A stretch of DNA of 64,000 bases. Origin: Bhargavaea massiliensis (lineage in GTDB: Bacteria > Bacillota > Bacilli > Bacillales_A > Planococcaceae). A program made the position numbers and the translations under genes. Shown here in pieces: positions 54,038-64,000 of the stretch. The notes beneath the pieces were generated by a model. That model was not told where the DNA came from, did no database searches, and saw only the letters and a list, made by a program, of their open reading frames with translations. Position 1 is the stretch's first letter. Every line of letters begins with the position of its first letter. The DNA is taken from NCBI RefSeq assembly GCF_018390575.1, contig NZ_JAHBCJ010000005.1:124001-188000 (forward strand). Direction: 5' to 3'.

Positions 54038-54118
54038 AACACAATTCCTCCTACTGGATATATGGATTCAAGAATATTCTAAAGGTTTGTAATCGTTTTT
54101 GGAAACAATAAGGTGTAC

Positions 54119-55513
54119 TTACAGGATAAATTGTGACAAATCTTTGTTCGTTGCAATTTTCTCCAGCTTTTCATTGACATATTCCGGTGTGATCCGAATG
54201 GAGGCAGGCGAAATGTCAGATGCTTCGAAGCTGAGGTCCTCAAGCAGCTTTTCAAGAACAGTATGCAGCCTGCGCGCGCCGATATTCTCCGTTTCTGTAT
54301 TGACTTCGGCGGCAATTTCAGCGATGCGTCCGATTGCTTCGTCGGTAAAGTCGATTTCTACGCCCTCCGTCGACAAGAGCAGCCCGTACTGGTGAATGAG
54401 GGAATGATCAGGCTCTTTAAGAATCCGGATAAAGTCTTCCTTCGTCAGCTTATCCAGCTCCACGCGTATCGGGAAGCGGCCCTGCAGCTCGGGGATGATA
54501 TCCGACGGTTTGGAAACGTGGAACGCACCTGCTGCGATGAAGAGCATGAAGTCTGTCCGGACAGGACCATACTTTGTGGTTACGGTCGTTCCTTCCACAA
54601 TCGGAAGGATATCCCGCTGGACACCTTCCCGCGAGATATCCGCGGAGGAAGCGTTCCCCTGCTTTGAGGCGATTTTGTCGATCTCATCGATGAAGATAAT
54701 TCCTTGCTGCTCAGCCCGTTCAATCGCTTCCTGCGAAATTTCTTCGCGGTCGACAAGCTTTTCAGCTTCTTCCATCGCAAGCACCCTACGGGCGTCCGCC
54801 ACACGCATCTCCCGCTTCTTCTTCTTTTTTGGAAGAAGGTTCGAAAGCGCGTCTTGCATATTCATTCCCATTTGTTCCATTCCCGAACCCTGCATGCTGT
54901 CAAACAGTGACGGCATGTTCTCCGTCACCTCGACCATCACTTTCCTGTCCTCGAGGCGGCCTGCCTTCAGCTCAGCCCGGATTTCGGATCGTTTCAGGCG
55001 GATCGAGGCATCCTCTTCCTCTTCGTCGGAGCGGTCCTGCATCTGGCCGAGAAGCATCTCCCATGGGTTTTGCCCGGATTTCTCCTTTTTCATGGAAGGG
55101 ACAAGCAGCTTCACAAGCCGTTCTTCTGCCATTTCCTCGGCCCGGCCGGCCACTTCCTCCATCCGCTCGCTGCGGACGAGGCGAAAGGATGCTTCGACCA
55201 GATCGCGCACCATCGATTCCACGTCCCGACCGACATAGCCGACTTCCGTGAACTTGGTTGCCTCTACCTTAAGGAACGGAGCGCCGGCGAGTTTGGCGAT
55301 CCTGCGGGCGATCTCCGTTTTGCCGACACCGGTCGGACCGATCATGAGAATGTTTTTTGGAATGATTTCATTGCGCTCCTCCTCCGGGAGGCGGCTGCGC
55401 CGGTAACGGTTTCTCATTGCCACTGCAACGGCCCGTTTCGCTTCTTTCTGTCCGACAATGTAGCGGTCAAGCTGTTCGGTCAGCAGGCGCGGTGTCATCT
55501 GATCCATCTTCAT
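54119..55513 (-). CDS. hslU: HslU (ClpY) ATPase subunit of the HslUV protease
   Basis: HslU is the AAA+ unfoldase that feeds HslV. The 464 residues have Walker [14 protein letters not shown], the pore motif [14 protein letters not shown], an intermediate (I) domain (about 110-240), Walker [13 protein letters not shown], and the C-terminal sensor-2 region [20 protein letters not shown] (20). The last residues [11 protein letters not shown] insert into HslV. It overlaps the hslV stop as ATGA. Confidence 0.97.
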   Translation of the reverse strand: MKMDQMTPRLLTEQLDRYIVGQKEAKRAVAVAMRNRYRRSRLPEEERNEIIPKNILMIGPTGVGKTEIARRIAKLAGAPFLKVEATKFTEVGYVGRDVESMVRDLVEASFRLVRSERMEEVAGRAEEMAEERLVKLLVPSMKKEKSGQNPWEMLLGQMQDRSDEEEEDASIRLKRSEIRAELKAGRLEDRKVMVEVTENMPSLFDSMQGSGMEQMGMNMQDALSNLLPKKKKKREMRVADARRVLAMEEAEKLVDREEISQEAIERAEQQGIIFIDEIDKIASKQGNASSADISREGVQRDILPIVEGTTVTTKYGPVRTDFMLFIAAGAFHVSKPSDIIPELQGRFPIRVELDKLTKEDFIRILKEPDHSLIHQYGLLLSTEGVEIDFTDEAIGRIAEIAAEVNTETENIGARRLHTVLEKLLEDLSFEASDISPASIRITPEYVNEKLEKIATNKDLSQFIL

Positions 55514-56055
55514 TCCCCGATCACCTCCAGGATGATTTGGTGGTTCGTGAACACACAGATGTCGGCAGCTGTCTCCAGTGCTGCCCTGGCAATCTGCTCG
55601 GCATCCATTTCTCCGCCTGCATGCATTTTAAGGGCACGCCCTGCAGCCAGTGCATAGTTGCCGCCTGAGCCGATCGCGAGGATCCCGTCATCCGGCTCGA
55701 TCACTTCTCCGGAGCCGGATACAAGCAACATCGTGTCTTTGTCCATGACGATCAGCATGGCCTCCAGTTTCTGGAGCATCTTATCCCCGCGCCATTCCTT
55801 TGCAAGTTCGACGGCGGCACGTGTGAGGTTTCCGTCATACTCGGCAAGCTTTCCTTCGAACAGCTCAAACAGCGTGAAAGCATCCGCGACAGAGCCTGCA
55901 AAGCCCGCTACGACTTTGCCGCCGAACAACCGGCGGACCTTTTTTGCGGTATGCTTCATGACGACCTGGTTTCCGAGTGTCACCTGGCCGTCTCCTGCCA
56001 TTGCGGCCTTCCCGTTATGCCGGACCGCGAATATCGTGGTTGCATGAATGTCCAC
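55510..56055 (-). CDS. hslV: HslV (ClpQ) peptidase subunit of the HslUV protease
   Basis: HslV is a proteasome-like dodecameric peptidase. The 181 residues contain [40 protein letters not shown] and [20 protein letters not shown], each diagnostic. As in B. subtilis ClpQ, the N-terminus extends beyond the usual mature Thr. Here the predicted start (GTG at 56055) gives Met-Asp-Ile-His-Ala-Thr-Thr, so no Ser or Thr directly follows Met; the nucleophile is not obvious. The start has GGGGGAG 5 nt upstream and no alternative in-frame start was seen. Confidence 0.95.
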   Translation of the reverse strand: MDIHATTIFAVRHNGKAAMAGDGQVTLGNQVVMKHTAKKVRRLFGGKVVAGFAGSVADAFTLFELFEGKLAEYDGNLTRAAVELAKEWRGDKMLQKLEAMLIVMDKDTMLLVSGSGEVIEPDDGILAIGSGGNYALAAGRALKMHAGGEMDAEQIARAALETAADICVFTNHQIILEVIGE

Positions 56056-56067
56056 TGCGTCTCCCCC

Positions 56068-56967
56068 TTAAGCTCTAGGATGTGCGTTCATGTACGTTTT
56101 TCTCAGATGTTCTTTCGTCACATGTGTATAGACCTGTGTCGATGACAGGCTGGCATGGCCGAGAAGCTCCTGGACGGAACGCATGTCCGCACCATTGTTG
56201 AGCAGGTGCGTAGCGAACGTATGGCGGAGCATATGCGGATGGATCGATACATGGAGTGCGGCTTTCTTGACCATTTCCTCCAGGATGTGCCGGACTCCGC
56301 GGTCGGTCAGCGGAGTCCCCCTCATATTGACGAACAGTCGGTCATGTTTGTTCCCCTTCATGATGGCCGGACGCGCCTCGTCCAGATACCTGCCGAGCGC
56401 GTCGGCGGCAAAATGGCCGAAGGGTATGTAGCGCTCGCGGCGGCCCTTCCCCATGACCCGGACGATTTCGACCTCGAGGTCAGCATCCTGCACGGTAAGT
56501 CCGGTCAGCTCAGACACCCGCATGCCGGTGGCATAGAGCAGCTCAAGAAGTGCAATGTCCCTGATTTCCTTGGGTGAGCTGCCTGCATTCGCTTCGAAAA
56601 GCTGCTCCATCTCTTCTTCGTAGAAGAACTTGGGCAGCTTTTCCTCTTTCTTCGGATGAAACAGTGATCGGAATGCCTGATCGTCGATGCCGAATCGGGT
56701 GTTGGCAAATTTGAAGAACGAACGGAGAGAAGAAATCTTTCTGGAGATGGTCGCCCTCTCAAGCTCCCGCTCATACAGCCGGGTCACATAAAGACGTGCT
56801 TCCGGATAGCGGATCTCCTCTTCCTCTCCGATCCCTTCGGATTCCAGAAAGGAGAAAAACTCTTCAAGGTCTTTCCGGTACCCTTCCACGGTCAACGGAG
56901 AGAAGTTTCGCTCCAGACGGATATAGGACTGGAACTCCTCTGCAGCCTGCTTTAGCCTGGCATTCAT
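56068..56967 (-). CDS. xerC: Tyrosine recombinase XerC (CodV)
   Basis: XerC works with XerD at dif to resolve chromosome dimers. The 299 residues have a SAM-like N-terminal domain (FQSYIRLERNFSPLTVEGYR) and the catalytic set: Arg in YATGMRVSEL, Lys in VMGKGRRER, HPHMLRHTFATHLL, and the nucleophile Tyr in TQVYTHVTKEHLRKTY. The ATG at 56967 has GGAGGTG 5 nt upstream. It is 12 nt upstream of hslV, in the usual xerC-hslVU-codY cluster; no phage context. Confidence 0.96.
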   Translation of the reverse strand: MNARLKQAAEEFQSYIRLERNFSPLTVEGYRKDLEEFFSFLESEGIGEEEEIRYPEARLYVTRLYERELERATISRKISSLRSFFKFANTRFGIDDQAFRSLFHPKKEEKLPKFFYEEEMEQLFEANAGSSPKEIRDIALLELLYATGMRVSELTGLTVQDADLEVEIVRVMGKGRRERYIPFGHFAADALGRYLDEARPAIMKGNKHDRLFVNMRGTPLTDRGVRHILEEMVKKAALHVSIHPHMLRHTFATHLLNNGADMRSVQELLGHASLSSTQVYTHVTKEHLRKTYMNAHPRA

Positions 56968-56988
56968 TCCGTCACCTCCGGAAATATA

Positions 56989-57022
56989 CAAAAGCCTCTA
57001 AAGTATAAGGCATTTAGAGGCT
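56989..57022 (-). terminator. Intrinsic terminator of trmFO
   Basis: AGCCTCTAAA/TTTAGAGGCT hairpin (56993-57022) followed by TTTGTATAT on the minus strand. Confidence 0.85.
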
Positions 57023-57031
57023 CTTGTTCAA

Positions 57032-58342
57032 TCAATGTGCAATTGTATTCTTGAAATTTCGAATTGTATCCAGCGCTCTTCCAGCTTGCTTTTCCGCACG
57101 CTCCGCTTTTTTCCTGACTTTCTCGCCCAGAGAAGGGAAAAGTCCGAAGTTGACGTTCATCGGCTGGAAGTTGCCGGGGTCCGCTTCACTGATATAGCGC
57201 GCCAGGCTACCGAGTGCCGTTTCCGCAGGGAAAGCGACAGGATCCTCGCCAAGCGCCAGGCGCGCGGCATTGACGCCTGCCACGAGGCCGCTGCCCGCCG
57301 ACTCCACATAGCCCTCGACCCCGGTCATCTGTCCGGCAAAGAAAAGATCGTTGCGGGCCTTGAGCTGGTAGGTGCGCTCGAGGACACGCGGCGAGTTGAT
57401 GAACATGTTCCGGTGAATGACGCCGTAGCGAACGATGTCCGCGTTCTCAAGGCCCGGAATCAGCCGGATCACTTCTTTCTGCGGTCCCCACTTCATGTGG
57501 TTCTGGAAGCCGACGATGTTGTAGAGGGTCGCTGCTGCATTGTCCTGTCGAAGCTGAACAACTGCATAAGGGGTCTTGCCGGTTTTCGGATCCTCGAGGC
57601 CGACCGGCTTCATCGGGCCGAACCGGAGCGTATCCCTGCCGCGGCGCGCCATTTCCTCAACCGGCATGCAGCCTTCAAAATACTTTTCTTCTTCAAAGTC
57701 TCTGAGGGCGACCGTCTCGGCCGAGATGAGCGCTTCGTAAAAGCGATTGTACTCCTCTTCGGTCATCGGGCAGTTCAGATAAGCAGCCTCCCCTTTGTCA
57801 TAGCGGGACTTCAGGTAGACCTTATCCATGTCGATGGAGTCCTTTTCGATGATCGGCGCCGCCGCATCGTAAAAGTACAGGTCGTACTCGCCCGTCAGGC
57901 TGCTGATCTGTTCGGCGAGGGAGGAAGAAGTGAGCGGCCCGGTCGCGATGACTGTGATGCCCTCCGGAATTTCTGTCACTTCAGCATTCACGACTTCCAC
58001 AAGGGGATGGTTCTTGACTGTTTCGGTGACGCGGCCGGCAAAGTCGTGGCGGTCGACTGCCAATGCGCCTCCTGCCGGCACCGCACTGGAATCCGCAGCC
58101 TCCATGATGACGGAATCGAGGATCCGCATCTCTTCCTTGAGGACGCCTACCGCGTTCGTGAGGTTGTTGGCACGGAGCGAGTTTGTGCATACAAGCTCCG
58201 CAAACTTGCCGGTATGGTGTGCCGGTGTCTGCCGGACCGGGCGCATTTCGTGCAGACGGACCCGGACGCCGCGGTTGGCAATCTGCCAGGCAGCCTCGCT
58301 GCCTGCAAGGCCGGCTCCGATAACGTTGACGACTGGTGTCAT
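57032..58342 (-). CDS. trmFO: Methylenetetrahydrofolate-tRNA-(uracil-5-)-methyltransferase TrmFO
   Basis: TrmFO is the folate/FAD-dependent enzyme that makes ribothymidine 54 in tRNAs. The 436 residues have the FAD-binding [24 protein letters not shown] with the reactive-Cys region, [18 protein letters not shown], and the C-terminal [19 protein letters not shown]. Both this and truB modify the T-arm. It lies 18 nt downstream of topA, as in B. subtilis. Confidence 0.97.
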   Translation of the reverse strand: MTPVVNVIGAGLAGSEAAWQIANRGVRVRLHEMRPVRQTPAHHTGKFAELVCTNSLRANNLTNAVGVLKEEMRILDSVIMEAADSSAVPAGGALAVDRHDFAGRVTETVKNHPLVEVVNAEVTEIPEGITVIATGPLTSSSLAEQISSLTGEYDLYFYDAAAPIIEKDSIDMDKVYLKSRYDKGEAAYLNCPMTEEEYNRFYEALISAETVALRDFEEEKYFEGCMPVEEMARRGRDTLRFGPMKPVGLEDPKTGKTPYAVVQLRQDNAAATLYNIVGFQNHMKWGPQKEVIRLIPGLENADIVRYGVIHRNMFINSPRVLERTYQLKARNDLFFAGQMTGVEGYVESAGSGLVAGVNAARLALGEDPVAFPAETALGSLARYISEADPGNFQPMNVNFGLFPSLGEKVRKKAERAEKQAGRALDTIRNFKNTIAH

Positions 58343-58360
58343 GTTGATTCGTGTCTCCTT

Positions 58361-60436
58361 TTACTGTTGCGGTTGTTCTTTATAGTCGCATTCCGAGCAT
58401 TGGATCTGTTTGCCTTTTTTCAGCTTCTTCTCTACCAGCATGCTGCTGCATTTCGGGCATGGCCTGGAAACCGGCTTGTCCCATGAGATGAAGTCGCATT
58501 CCGGATACTGGTCGCAGCTGTAGAAAATGCGTTTTGTCTTGCTTTTACGTTCGACGACCTCTCCCTTTTTGCATTTCGGGCAGGTCACGCCGATTTTCTT
58601 CAGGATCGGCTTCGTGTTCCGGCAGTCCGGGAAGTTCGAGCAGGCCATGAACTTGCCGTAACGGCCCATCTTGATGACCATCGGCGAACCGCACTTTTCG
58701 CAGTCCTCGCCGGCCGGTTCATCCTTGATGACCACCTTCTCCATCTCCTGCTCGGCGACTTTCAGCCGCTTCTCGAAATCCTTGTAGAAGGAATCGATGA
58801 CATTGACCCACTCGTTTTTCCCATCCTCGATGCTGTCGAGGTCTTTCTCCATCTCTGCCGTGAACTCGACATCGATGATTTCGGGGAAAAACTCACTGAC
58901 GAGGGAGTGGACGATCTCACCGAGCTCGGTCGGGATAAAGCGCTTGGCGTCAAGAGAAACATAGCCCCTCTTTTGGATCGTATCAAGCGTCGGTGCGTAT
59001 GTTGAGGGCCGGCCGATGCCGAGTTCTTCCATGGTCTTGACGAGACGGGCTTCCGAGTAGCGCGGAGGCGGCTGGGTGAAGTGCTGTTTCGGATCGATCT
59101 TAAGGCTTTTGACGATATCGCCTTTTTCAAGAGGAGGAAGCATCTTCTGCTTCACATCTTCCTTGTCGTCCTCGCCTTCAACATACACTTTCATGAAGCC
59201 CTGGAACTTGACCTGGGAACCAGTCGCGCGGAACATGACATCCCCCTGGCGAAGGTCGGCGGTGACCGTATCCAATATTGCAGGTGCCATCCGGCTTGCG
59301 ATGAACCGCTCCCAGATGAGGCGATAAAGCTTAAATTGGTCATTTGACAGGACGGCCTTCAGAGAAGCCGGAGTCCTGAGAACGGAGGTTGGCCGGATCG
59401 CTTCGTGCGCATCCTGGGCATTTTTCTGTTTGGATGCCCGCTCGCCCGGTGCCATGTATTCCTGGCCGTATTCGGAAAGGATGAAATCGCCGGCTTCTTT
59501 TTTTGCGGTGTCCGAGATCCTGGTCGAGTCAGTACGCATGTAGGTGATGAGACCAACGCTTCCTTCCTTTCCGACGTTGATGCCTTCATAAAGTTGCTGG
59601 GCAAGCATCATCGTCTTCCGGGCCCGGAAGTTCAGCTTGCGTGCTGCTTCCTGTTGGAGGGAGGATGTCGTGAACGGAGGAGCCGGGTTGCGCTTCCGCT
59701 CTTTTTTCTCCAGCTCGGCGACTTCAAAGTCAGTTCCGTTCAGTTTGGCAAGGACCGTATCGACGGACTGTTTGTCCGGAAGCTTGATTTTCTTTTTGCC
59801 ATCACCGTGGAAAGTGGCCGTGAACTCTTTTTTTCCTTTGCCGAACAGCCCGGTGATCGACCAGTACTCTTCCGGCTTGAAGTTCCGGATCTCATTTTCC
59901 CGGTCGATGATCAGGCGGAGAGCAACGGATTGGACCCGTCCTGCAGAAAGTCCTTTCTTCACTTTTTTCCACAAGATCGGACTGATGTTATAACCGACCA
60001 GACGGTCGAGGATGCGGCGTGCCTGCTGGGCATCAACGCGGTCCCGGTTGATCGCTCGGGGATGCTTGAATGCTTCCTTGACAGCGTCCTTCGTGATTTC
60101 GTTGAACACGACACGGCATTCGGAATCTTCGTCGATGCCGAGGGAATGTGCGAGGTGCCAGGCGATCGCTTCCCCTTCACGGTCGGGGTCAGAGGCAAGA
60201 AAGATTTTTTTGGCTTTCTTGGCCGCGCTCTTCAGTTCCTGGAGTACCGGGCCTTTTCCCCGGATTGTGATGTACTTCGGTTCATAGTTGTTTTCGACAT
60301 CGATGCCGGTCTGGCTCCGCGGGAGATCCCGCACATGGCCGACGGATGCTTTTACTTTGTATTTCTTACCTAAATATTTCTCAATCGTCTTTGCCTTCGC
60401 AGGCGACTCGACGATGACCAAATAATCTGGTGCCAT
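58361..60436 (-). CDS. topA: DNA topoisomerase I
   Basis: TopA relaxes negative supercoils. The 691 residues contain the Toprim domain ([19 protein letters not shown], with [14 protein letters not shown]), the catalytic Tyr in [11 protein letters not shown], the gate region, and three C-terminal Cys4 zinc fingers (starting [16 protein letters not shown] and CPKCSSML). The ATG at 60436 has GGAGG 7 nt upstream; an ATG at 60463 lacks one. It has its own promoter. Confidence 0.97.
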   Translation of the reverse strand: MAPDYLVIVESPAKAKTIEKYLGKKYKVKASVGHVRDLPRSQTGIDVENNYEPKYITIRGKGPVLQELKSAAKKAKKIFLASDPDREGEAIAWHLAHSLGIDEDSECRVVFNEITKDAVKEAFKHPRAINRDRVDAQQARRILDRLVGYNISPILWKKVKKGLSAGRVQSVALRLIIDRENEIRNFKPEEYWSITGLFGKGKKEFTATFHGDGKKKIKLPDKQSVDTVLAKLNGTDFEVAELEKKERKRNPAPPFTTSSLQQEAARKLNFRARKTMMLAQQLYEGINVGKEGSVGLITYMRTDSTRISDTAKKEAGDFILSEYGQEYMAPGERASKQKNAQDAHEAIRPTSVLRTPASLKAVLSNDQFKLYRLIWERFIASRMAPAILDTVTADLRQGDVMFRATGSQVKFQGFMKVYVEGEDDKEDVKQKMLPPLEKGDIVKSLKIDPKQHFTQPPPRYSEARLVKTMEELGIGRPSTYAPTLDTIQKRGYVSLDAKRFIPTELGEIVHSLVSEFFPEIIDVEFTAEMEKDLDSIEDGKNEWVNVIDSFYKDFEKRLKVAEQEMEKVVIKDEPAGEDCEKCGSPMVIKMGRYGKFMACSNFPDCRNTKPILKKIGVTCPKCKKGEVVERKSKTKRIFYSCDQYPECDFISWDKPVSRPCPKCSSMLVEKKLKKGKQIQCSECDYKEQPQQ

Positions 60437-60487
60437 TGGTGTGCCTCCATTCGAGGTGAACATTACCTAAAGAAAGTCCTGATGGAA

Positions 60488-60516
60488 AATGTAAACTATC
60501 TTCTATATAATTGCAA
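60488..60516 (-). promoter_or_regulatory. Sigma-A promoter of topA
   Basis: TTGCAA (60516-60511), a 17-bp spacer and TACATT (60493-60488), about 50 nt upstream of the topA start. Confidence 0.65.
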
Positions 60517-60562
60517 CCATTTTCGGCTCCGCCCGTTCTCGGGGCAAGAAGCACCTGCACAT

Positions 60563-61453
60563 TCAGAGCGGATCACGGGGCAGCCCGCCAAGAATGGTGT
60601 AGCCGTCCAATGCTGGAGCGGCCCCTTCAAGGATCAGCCGGTTTGGGCCGGCGGAAAGCGGCGAATCTATCGGGCCCGGAACGGCATGGACATCCTTCCC
60701 GTGCTCAAGCGCATGATCGATCGTGCTCATCGTGCCGCTCGGGCGGGCCGCTTCCGTGACAATGACGATATCGGAAAGACCGCTGATGATCCGGTTCCGC
60801 ATCGGGAACTGCCACTTTTTGGGGCCGGCATAAGGCGGGTATTCCGTGATGAGCAGGTGACCCGCCTGCATCATTTCATAGAGGCCGTTGTTTTGCTTCG
60901 GGTATCTGTGGGAAAGACCAGTTCCGAGAACGCCGATCGTTTTTCCGCCATGGCGGATGGCCGCCTCATGAGCCATCGCATCGGCACCCACCGCTAGGCC
61001 GCTCACGATGGCATAGCGCTGCCGGACGAGCGGCGGGATGATTTTTTCCATGGCAAGTCGTGAGTAGGCAGTCGCTTTTCTCGAGCCGATGATGGCCGCT
61101 TTGTTCTGCAAGGATAACAGAGATGTGTCGCCCGCGGCGTATAGAACAGCGGGCGGGTCAATCAGCTGGGTGAGTGAATGGGGGTAGAGGGCGTGGCTAT
61201 ACAGGATGGGGGTGATGGAGCTCGCGGCATACATTTCTGTGTATGGGGGGTCCGCATTCAGGCGGAGCTTCTTCTTGAGAAGCGTGGCCCGGTCCGTGTC
61301 AAGATCCAGCAAAAACGCCAGCTCGGCGATTCCCATATCGGGGAGCGCCTCCAGCCCGGGATCGGCAGCAAGCAGCCGGCCAAACCGGTTCATCGGGGCC
61401 GGAAAAACATAGTGCAGCGCCAGCAGACGGTCTTCAAACCGATCGATGATCAC
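60563..61453 (-). CDS. dprA: DNA-processing protein DprA
   Basis: DprA loads RecA on incoming single-stranded DNA during transformation. The Rossmann-like core is clear: GSRKATAYSRLAMEKI, VSGLAVGADAMAHEAAIRHG (20), FPMRNRIISGLSDIVIV and AVPGPIDSPLSAGPNRLI. The start is uncertain. An ATG at 61519 would place the sucD terminator inside the gene. The GTG at 61453, just after AGGAGG (short spacing), gives 296 residues, close to B. subtilis DprA (297). With cinA, recA and ricA also in the window, competence genes are present. Confidence 0.92.
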   Translation of the reverse strand: MIIDRFEDRLLALHYVFPAPMNRFGRLLAADPGLEALPDMGIAELAFLLDLDTDRATLLKKKLRLNADPPYTEMYAASSITPILYSHALYPHSLTQLIDPPAVLYAAGDTSLLSLQNKAAIIGSRKATAYSRLAMEKIIPPLVRQRYAIVSGLAVGADAMAHEAAIRHGGKTIGVLGTGLSHRYPKQNNGLYEMMQAGHLLITEYPPYAGPKKWQFPMRNRIISGLSDIVIVTEAARPSGTMSTIDHALEHGKDVHAVPGPIDSPLSAGPNRLILEGAAPALDGYTILGGLPRDPL

Positions 61454-61483
61454 GACCTCCTGTCCCGGAAAGTTTCCGGAAAT

Positions 61484-61516
61484 AGTAAAAGTGCGGCACT
61501 GAATGTGCCGCACTTT
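61484..61516 (-). terminator. Intrinsic terminator of sucCD
   Basis: AAAGTGCGGCAC/GTGCCGCACTTT hairpin with a 5-nt loop, ending TTTTACTATT on the minus strand, 4 nt past the sucD stop. Confidence 0.9.
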
Positions 61517-61520
61517 CATT

Positions 61521-62423
61521 TTAGTGGGTTTTGCACTTTTCGTACAGACCTTTTTCCTTCAGGACGCTAATCATTGTTTCACCAATGACGGATGGTGTTT
61601 CGGCAACTTTGATGCCTGCCGCTTCCATCGCTTTGATTTTCTCGGCTGCAGTTCCCTTGCCCCCCGAAATGATGGCGCCTGCGTGGCCCATGCGTTTTCC
61701 TGGAGGTGCGGTCTGGCCGCCGATAAAGCCTGTGACCGGCTTTGTCATATTTGCCTTGACCCACTCTGCCGCTTCTTCCTCGGCCGTTCCGCCGATTTCA
61801 CCGATCATGACAACAGCGAGTGTTTCAGGGTCTTCGTTGAATTCCTTGAGAACATCGATGAAGTTTGTGCCATTGACAGGGTCTCCGCCGATGCCTACCG
61901 CTGTAGTCTGGCCGACACCTGCTTCAGTCAGCTGGTGAACCGCTTCGTACGTCAGAGTTCCCGAACGGGATACAACACCTACGTGGCCCTTTTTATGGAT
62001 ATAACCCGGCATGATGCCGATCTTGCATTCATCCGCCGTGATGACGCCCGGGCAGTTCGGACCGATGAGGCGGGTTTTCTTGCCTTCCATGTAGCGGACA
62101 ACTTTGACCATATCAAGAACCGGAATATGTTCCGTGATGCAGATTGCAAGATCCAGCTCTGCGTCAACCGCTTCAAGAATTGCGTCAGCCGCGAATGGAG
62201 CCGGAACGTAGATGACGGAGACGGTTGCGCCCGTTTCCTTTACTGCGTCTTCGACTGTGTTGAAAACCGGCACGCCTTCAACTTCCGTTCCGCCTTTTCC
62301 TGGAGTCACACCTGCAACGATCTTCGTGCCGTATTCCAACATCTGTTTGGTGTGGAAGAGGGCCGTTGAGCCCGTAATTCCCTGTACAAGTACTTTTGTA
62401 TCCTTATCGACATAAATGCCCAT
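61521..62423 (-). CDS. sucD: Succinyl-CoA synthetase alpha subunit
   Basis: SucD carries the phosphohistidine of the TCA-cycle enzyme that makes succinate and ATP/GTP from succinyl-CoA. The 300 residues contain the CoA-binding [44 protein letters not shown] (20), and the phosphorylated His in [11 protein letters not shown]. It follows sucC by 16 nt. Confidence 0.98.
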   Translation of the reverse strand: MGIYVDKDTKVLVQGITGSTALFHTKQMLEYGTKIVAGVTPGKGGTEVEGVPVFNTVEDAVKETGATVSVIYVPAPFAADAILEAVDAELDLAICITEHIPVLDMVKVVRYMEGKKTRLIGPNCPGVITADECKIGIMPGYIHKKGHVGVVSRSGTLTYEAVHQLTEAGVGQTTAVGIGGDPVNGTNFIDVLKEFNEDPETLAVVMIGEIGGTAEEEAAEWVKANMTKPVTGFIGGQTAPPGKRMGHAGAIISGGKGTAAEKIKAMEAAGIKVAETPSVIGETMISVLKEKGLYEKCKTH

Positions 62424-62439
62424 CGTTTTCCCGCCTTTC

Positions 62440-63600
<1,161 letters not shown>

Positions 63601-63646
63601 CTTACATCCTCCAATCGAACTGCTGAATAGTTTCTTGCCATCCCCC

Positions 63647-63675
63647 ATTGTAATCAACCCGCCATAGCTTGTCCA
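63647..63675 (-). promoter_or_regulatory. Sigma-A promoter of sucCD
   Basis: TGGACA (63675-63670), a 17-bp spacer and TACAAT (63652-63647), about 45 nt upstream of sucC. Confidence 0.7.
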
Positions 63676-63685
63676 TAATTGTCTT

Positions 63686-64000
63686 TTACTGAACCGGCTT
63701 TCCGCTGGTTCCGACAAGAAATCCGGCCACCGGCGCGAAAGTTTTCCGGTGTTCCGGGCAGGGTCCATGCGTTTCAAGAGCTTCCAGGTGAGCGGCAGTT
63801 CCATATCCGGAGTGCCGGTCAAAGCCGTATGCGGGGTATTGTTCATGCAGCCTGTCCATATAGGCATCCCGCTCCGTCTTTGCCAGAACCGACGCCGCCG
63901 CCACACACAGGCTGAGCGCATCGGCTTTCACGACCGGATGGCATGGGACTTCCCCGCCCAGCGACATGGCATCGGCGATGACCGCGTCGGGCTTTACGGA
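63686..64000 (-). CDS. rnhB: Ribonuclease HII, C-terminal part
   Basis: RNase HII removes ribonucleotides and primers from DNA. The last 104 residues are present; the frame is open at the right edge. It shows the family blocks [31 protein letters not shown] (20) with a catalytic Asp, RDAYMD, and [18 protein letters not shown] followed by [14 protein letters not shown]. Its neighbour sucC is in the same orientation. Confidence 0.93.
   Translation of the reverse strand, partial: SVKPDAVIADAMSLGGEVPCHPVVKADALSLCVAAASVLAKTERDAYMDRLHEQYPAYGFDRHSGYGTAAHLEALETHGPCPEHRKTFAPVAGFLVGTSGKPVQ

Noticed and set aside
54038-54118. CodY-box-like sequence and AGAATATTCT palindrome upstream of codY
   Set aside because: Too many mismatches to the AATTTTCWGAAAATT consensus to claim autoregulation.
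56068-56967. Tyrosine recombinase considered as an integrase of a mobile element
   Set aside because: Sequence and xerC-hslVU-codY context identify the housekeeping XerC; no attachment sites or phage genes nearby.
61454-61519. N-terminal extension of DprA to the ATG at 61519
   Set aside because: This segment is the sucCD terminator hairpin and its tail; the extension has no counterpart in DprA homologues.

Overview
This 64 kb window comes from a low-copy, housekeeping part of the chromosome of an endospore-forming member of the Bacillales. It has the gene order known from Bacillus subtilis rnhB-sucCD-dprA-topA through codY, rpsB, polC, nusA, infB, pnp, spoVF, spoIIIE, recA and cotE to mutS. 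Base composition is visibly G+C-rich for Bacillales (by eye, not counted). With the gene losses listed below, this suggests a high-GC Planococcaceae lineage such as Bhargavaea or a relative; that assignment is inference. All 58 genes I accept lie on the minus strand, so transcription runs from high to low coordinates. I found no tRNA, rRNA, CRISPR array or intact insertion sequence.

In transcription order: 64000-60437 holds the end of rnhB, the succinyl-CoA synthetase pair sucCD and dprA. 60436-53258 holds topA, trmFO, xerC, hslVU and codY. 52861-39476 holds rpsB-tsf-pyrH-frr (translation), uppS-cdsA-dxr-rasP (isoprenoid and phospholipid precursors, membrane protease), proS and polC. 39346-31651 is the rimP-nusA-ylxR-ylxQ-infB-ylxP-rbfA-truB-ribF-rpsO translation/transcription cluster. 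31415-24208 holds pnp, mlpA, ymxH, the dipicolinate synthase genes, asd and dapA; here lysine-pathway enzymes that make dihydrodipicolinate sit beside the spore enzyme that uses it. 23855-18603 holds RNase J2, spoIIIE and a GntR regulator. 18540-13737 is a BMP-type nucleoside ABC importer. 13590-8228 holds two M16 peptidase-like proteins, an EF-P-linked reductase, YmfK and RodZ. 8181-5074 is pgsA-cinA-recA. 4779-1 holds rny, ymdB, spoVS, ricA, cotE and the start of mutS.

Many transcription units can be delimited directly. I see sigma-A-type promoters with 17-18 bp spacers before ricA, rny, recA, ymfF, rnjB, rpsO, rimP, rpsB, topA and sucC, and GC-rich hairpins followed by U-tracts after most units. 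A LexA (SOS) box precedes recA. Sigma-K-like promoters precede cotE and the ymxH-spoVFAB unit. A terminator lies in the leader of the rimP-nusA operon.

The window is largely ordinary. Departures from the standard layout: the flagellar/chemotaxis cluster usually found between codY and rpsB is absent and replaced by about 400 bp with a nested inverted repeat. dapG, miaB, pbpX, tepA, ymfJ, ylxY and ylqGH homologues are missing from their usual places. SpoVFA is short and divergent. An orphan structured element between ymfI and ymfK resembles the right end and omega-RNA of an IS200/IS605-type transposon with no tnpB. Non-ATG starts are frequent, including TTG for recA, rnjB, cdsA, rodZ and ymfK.
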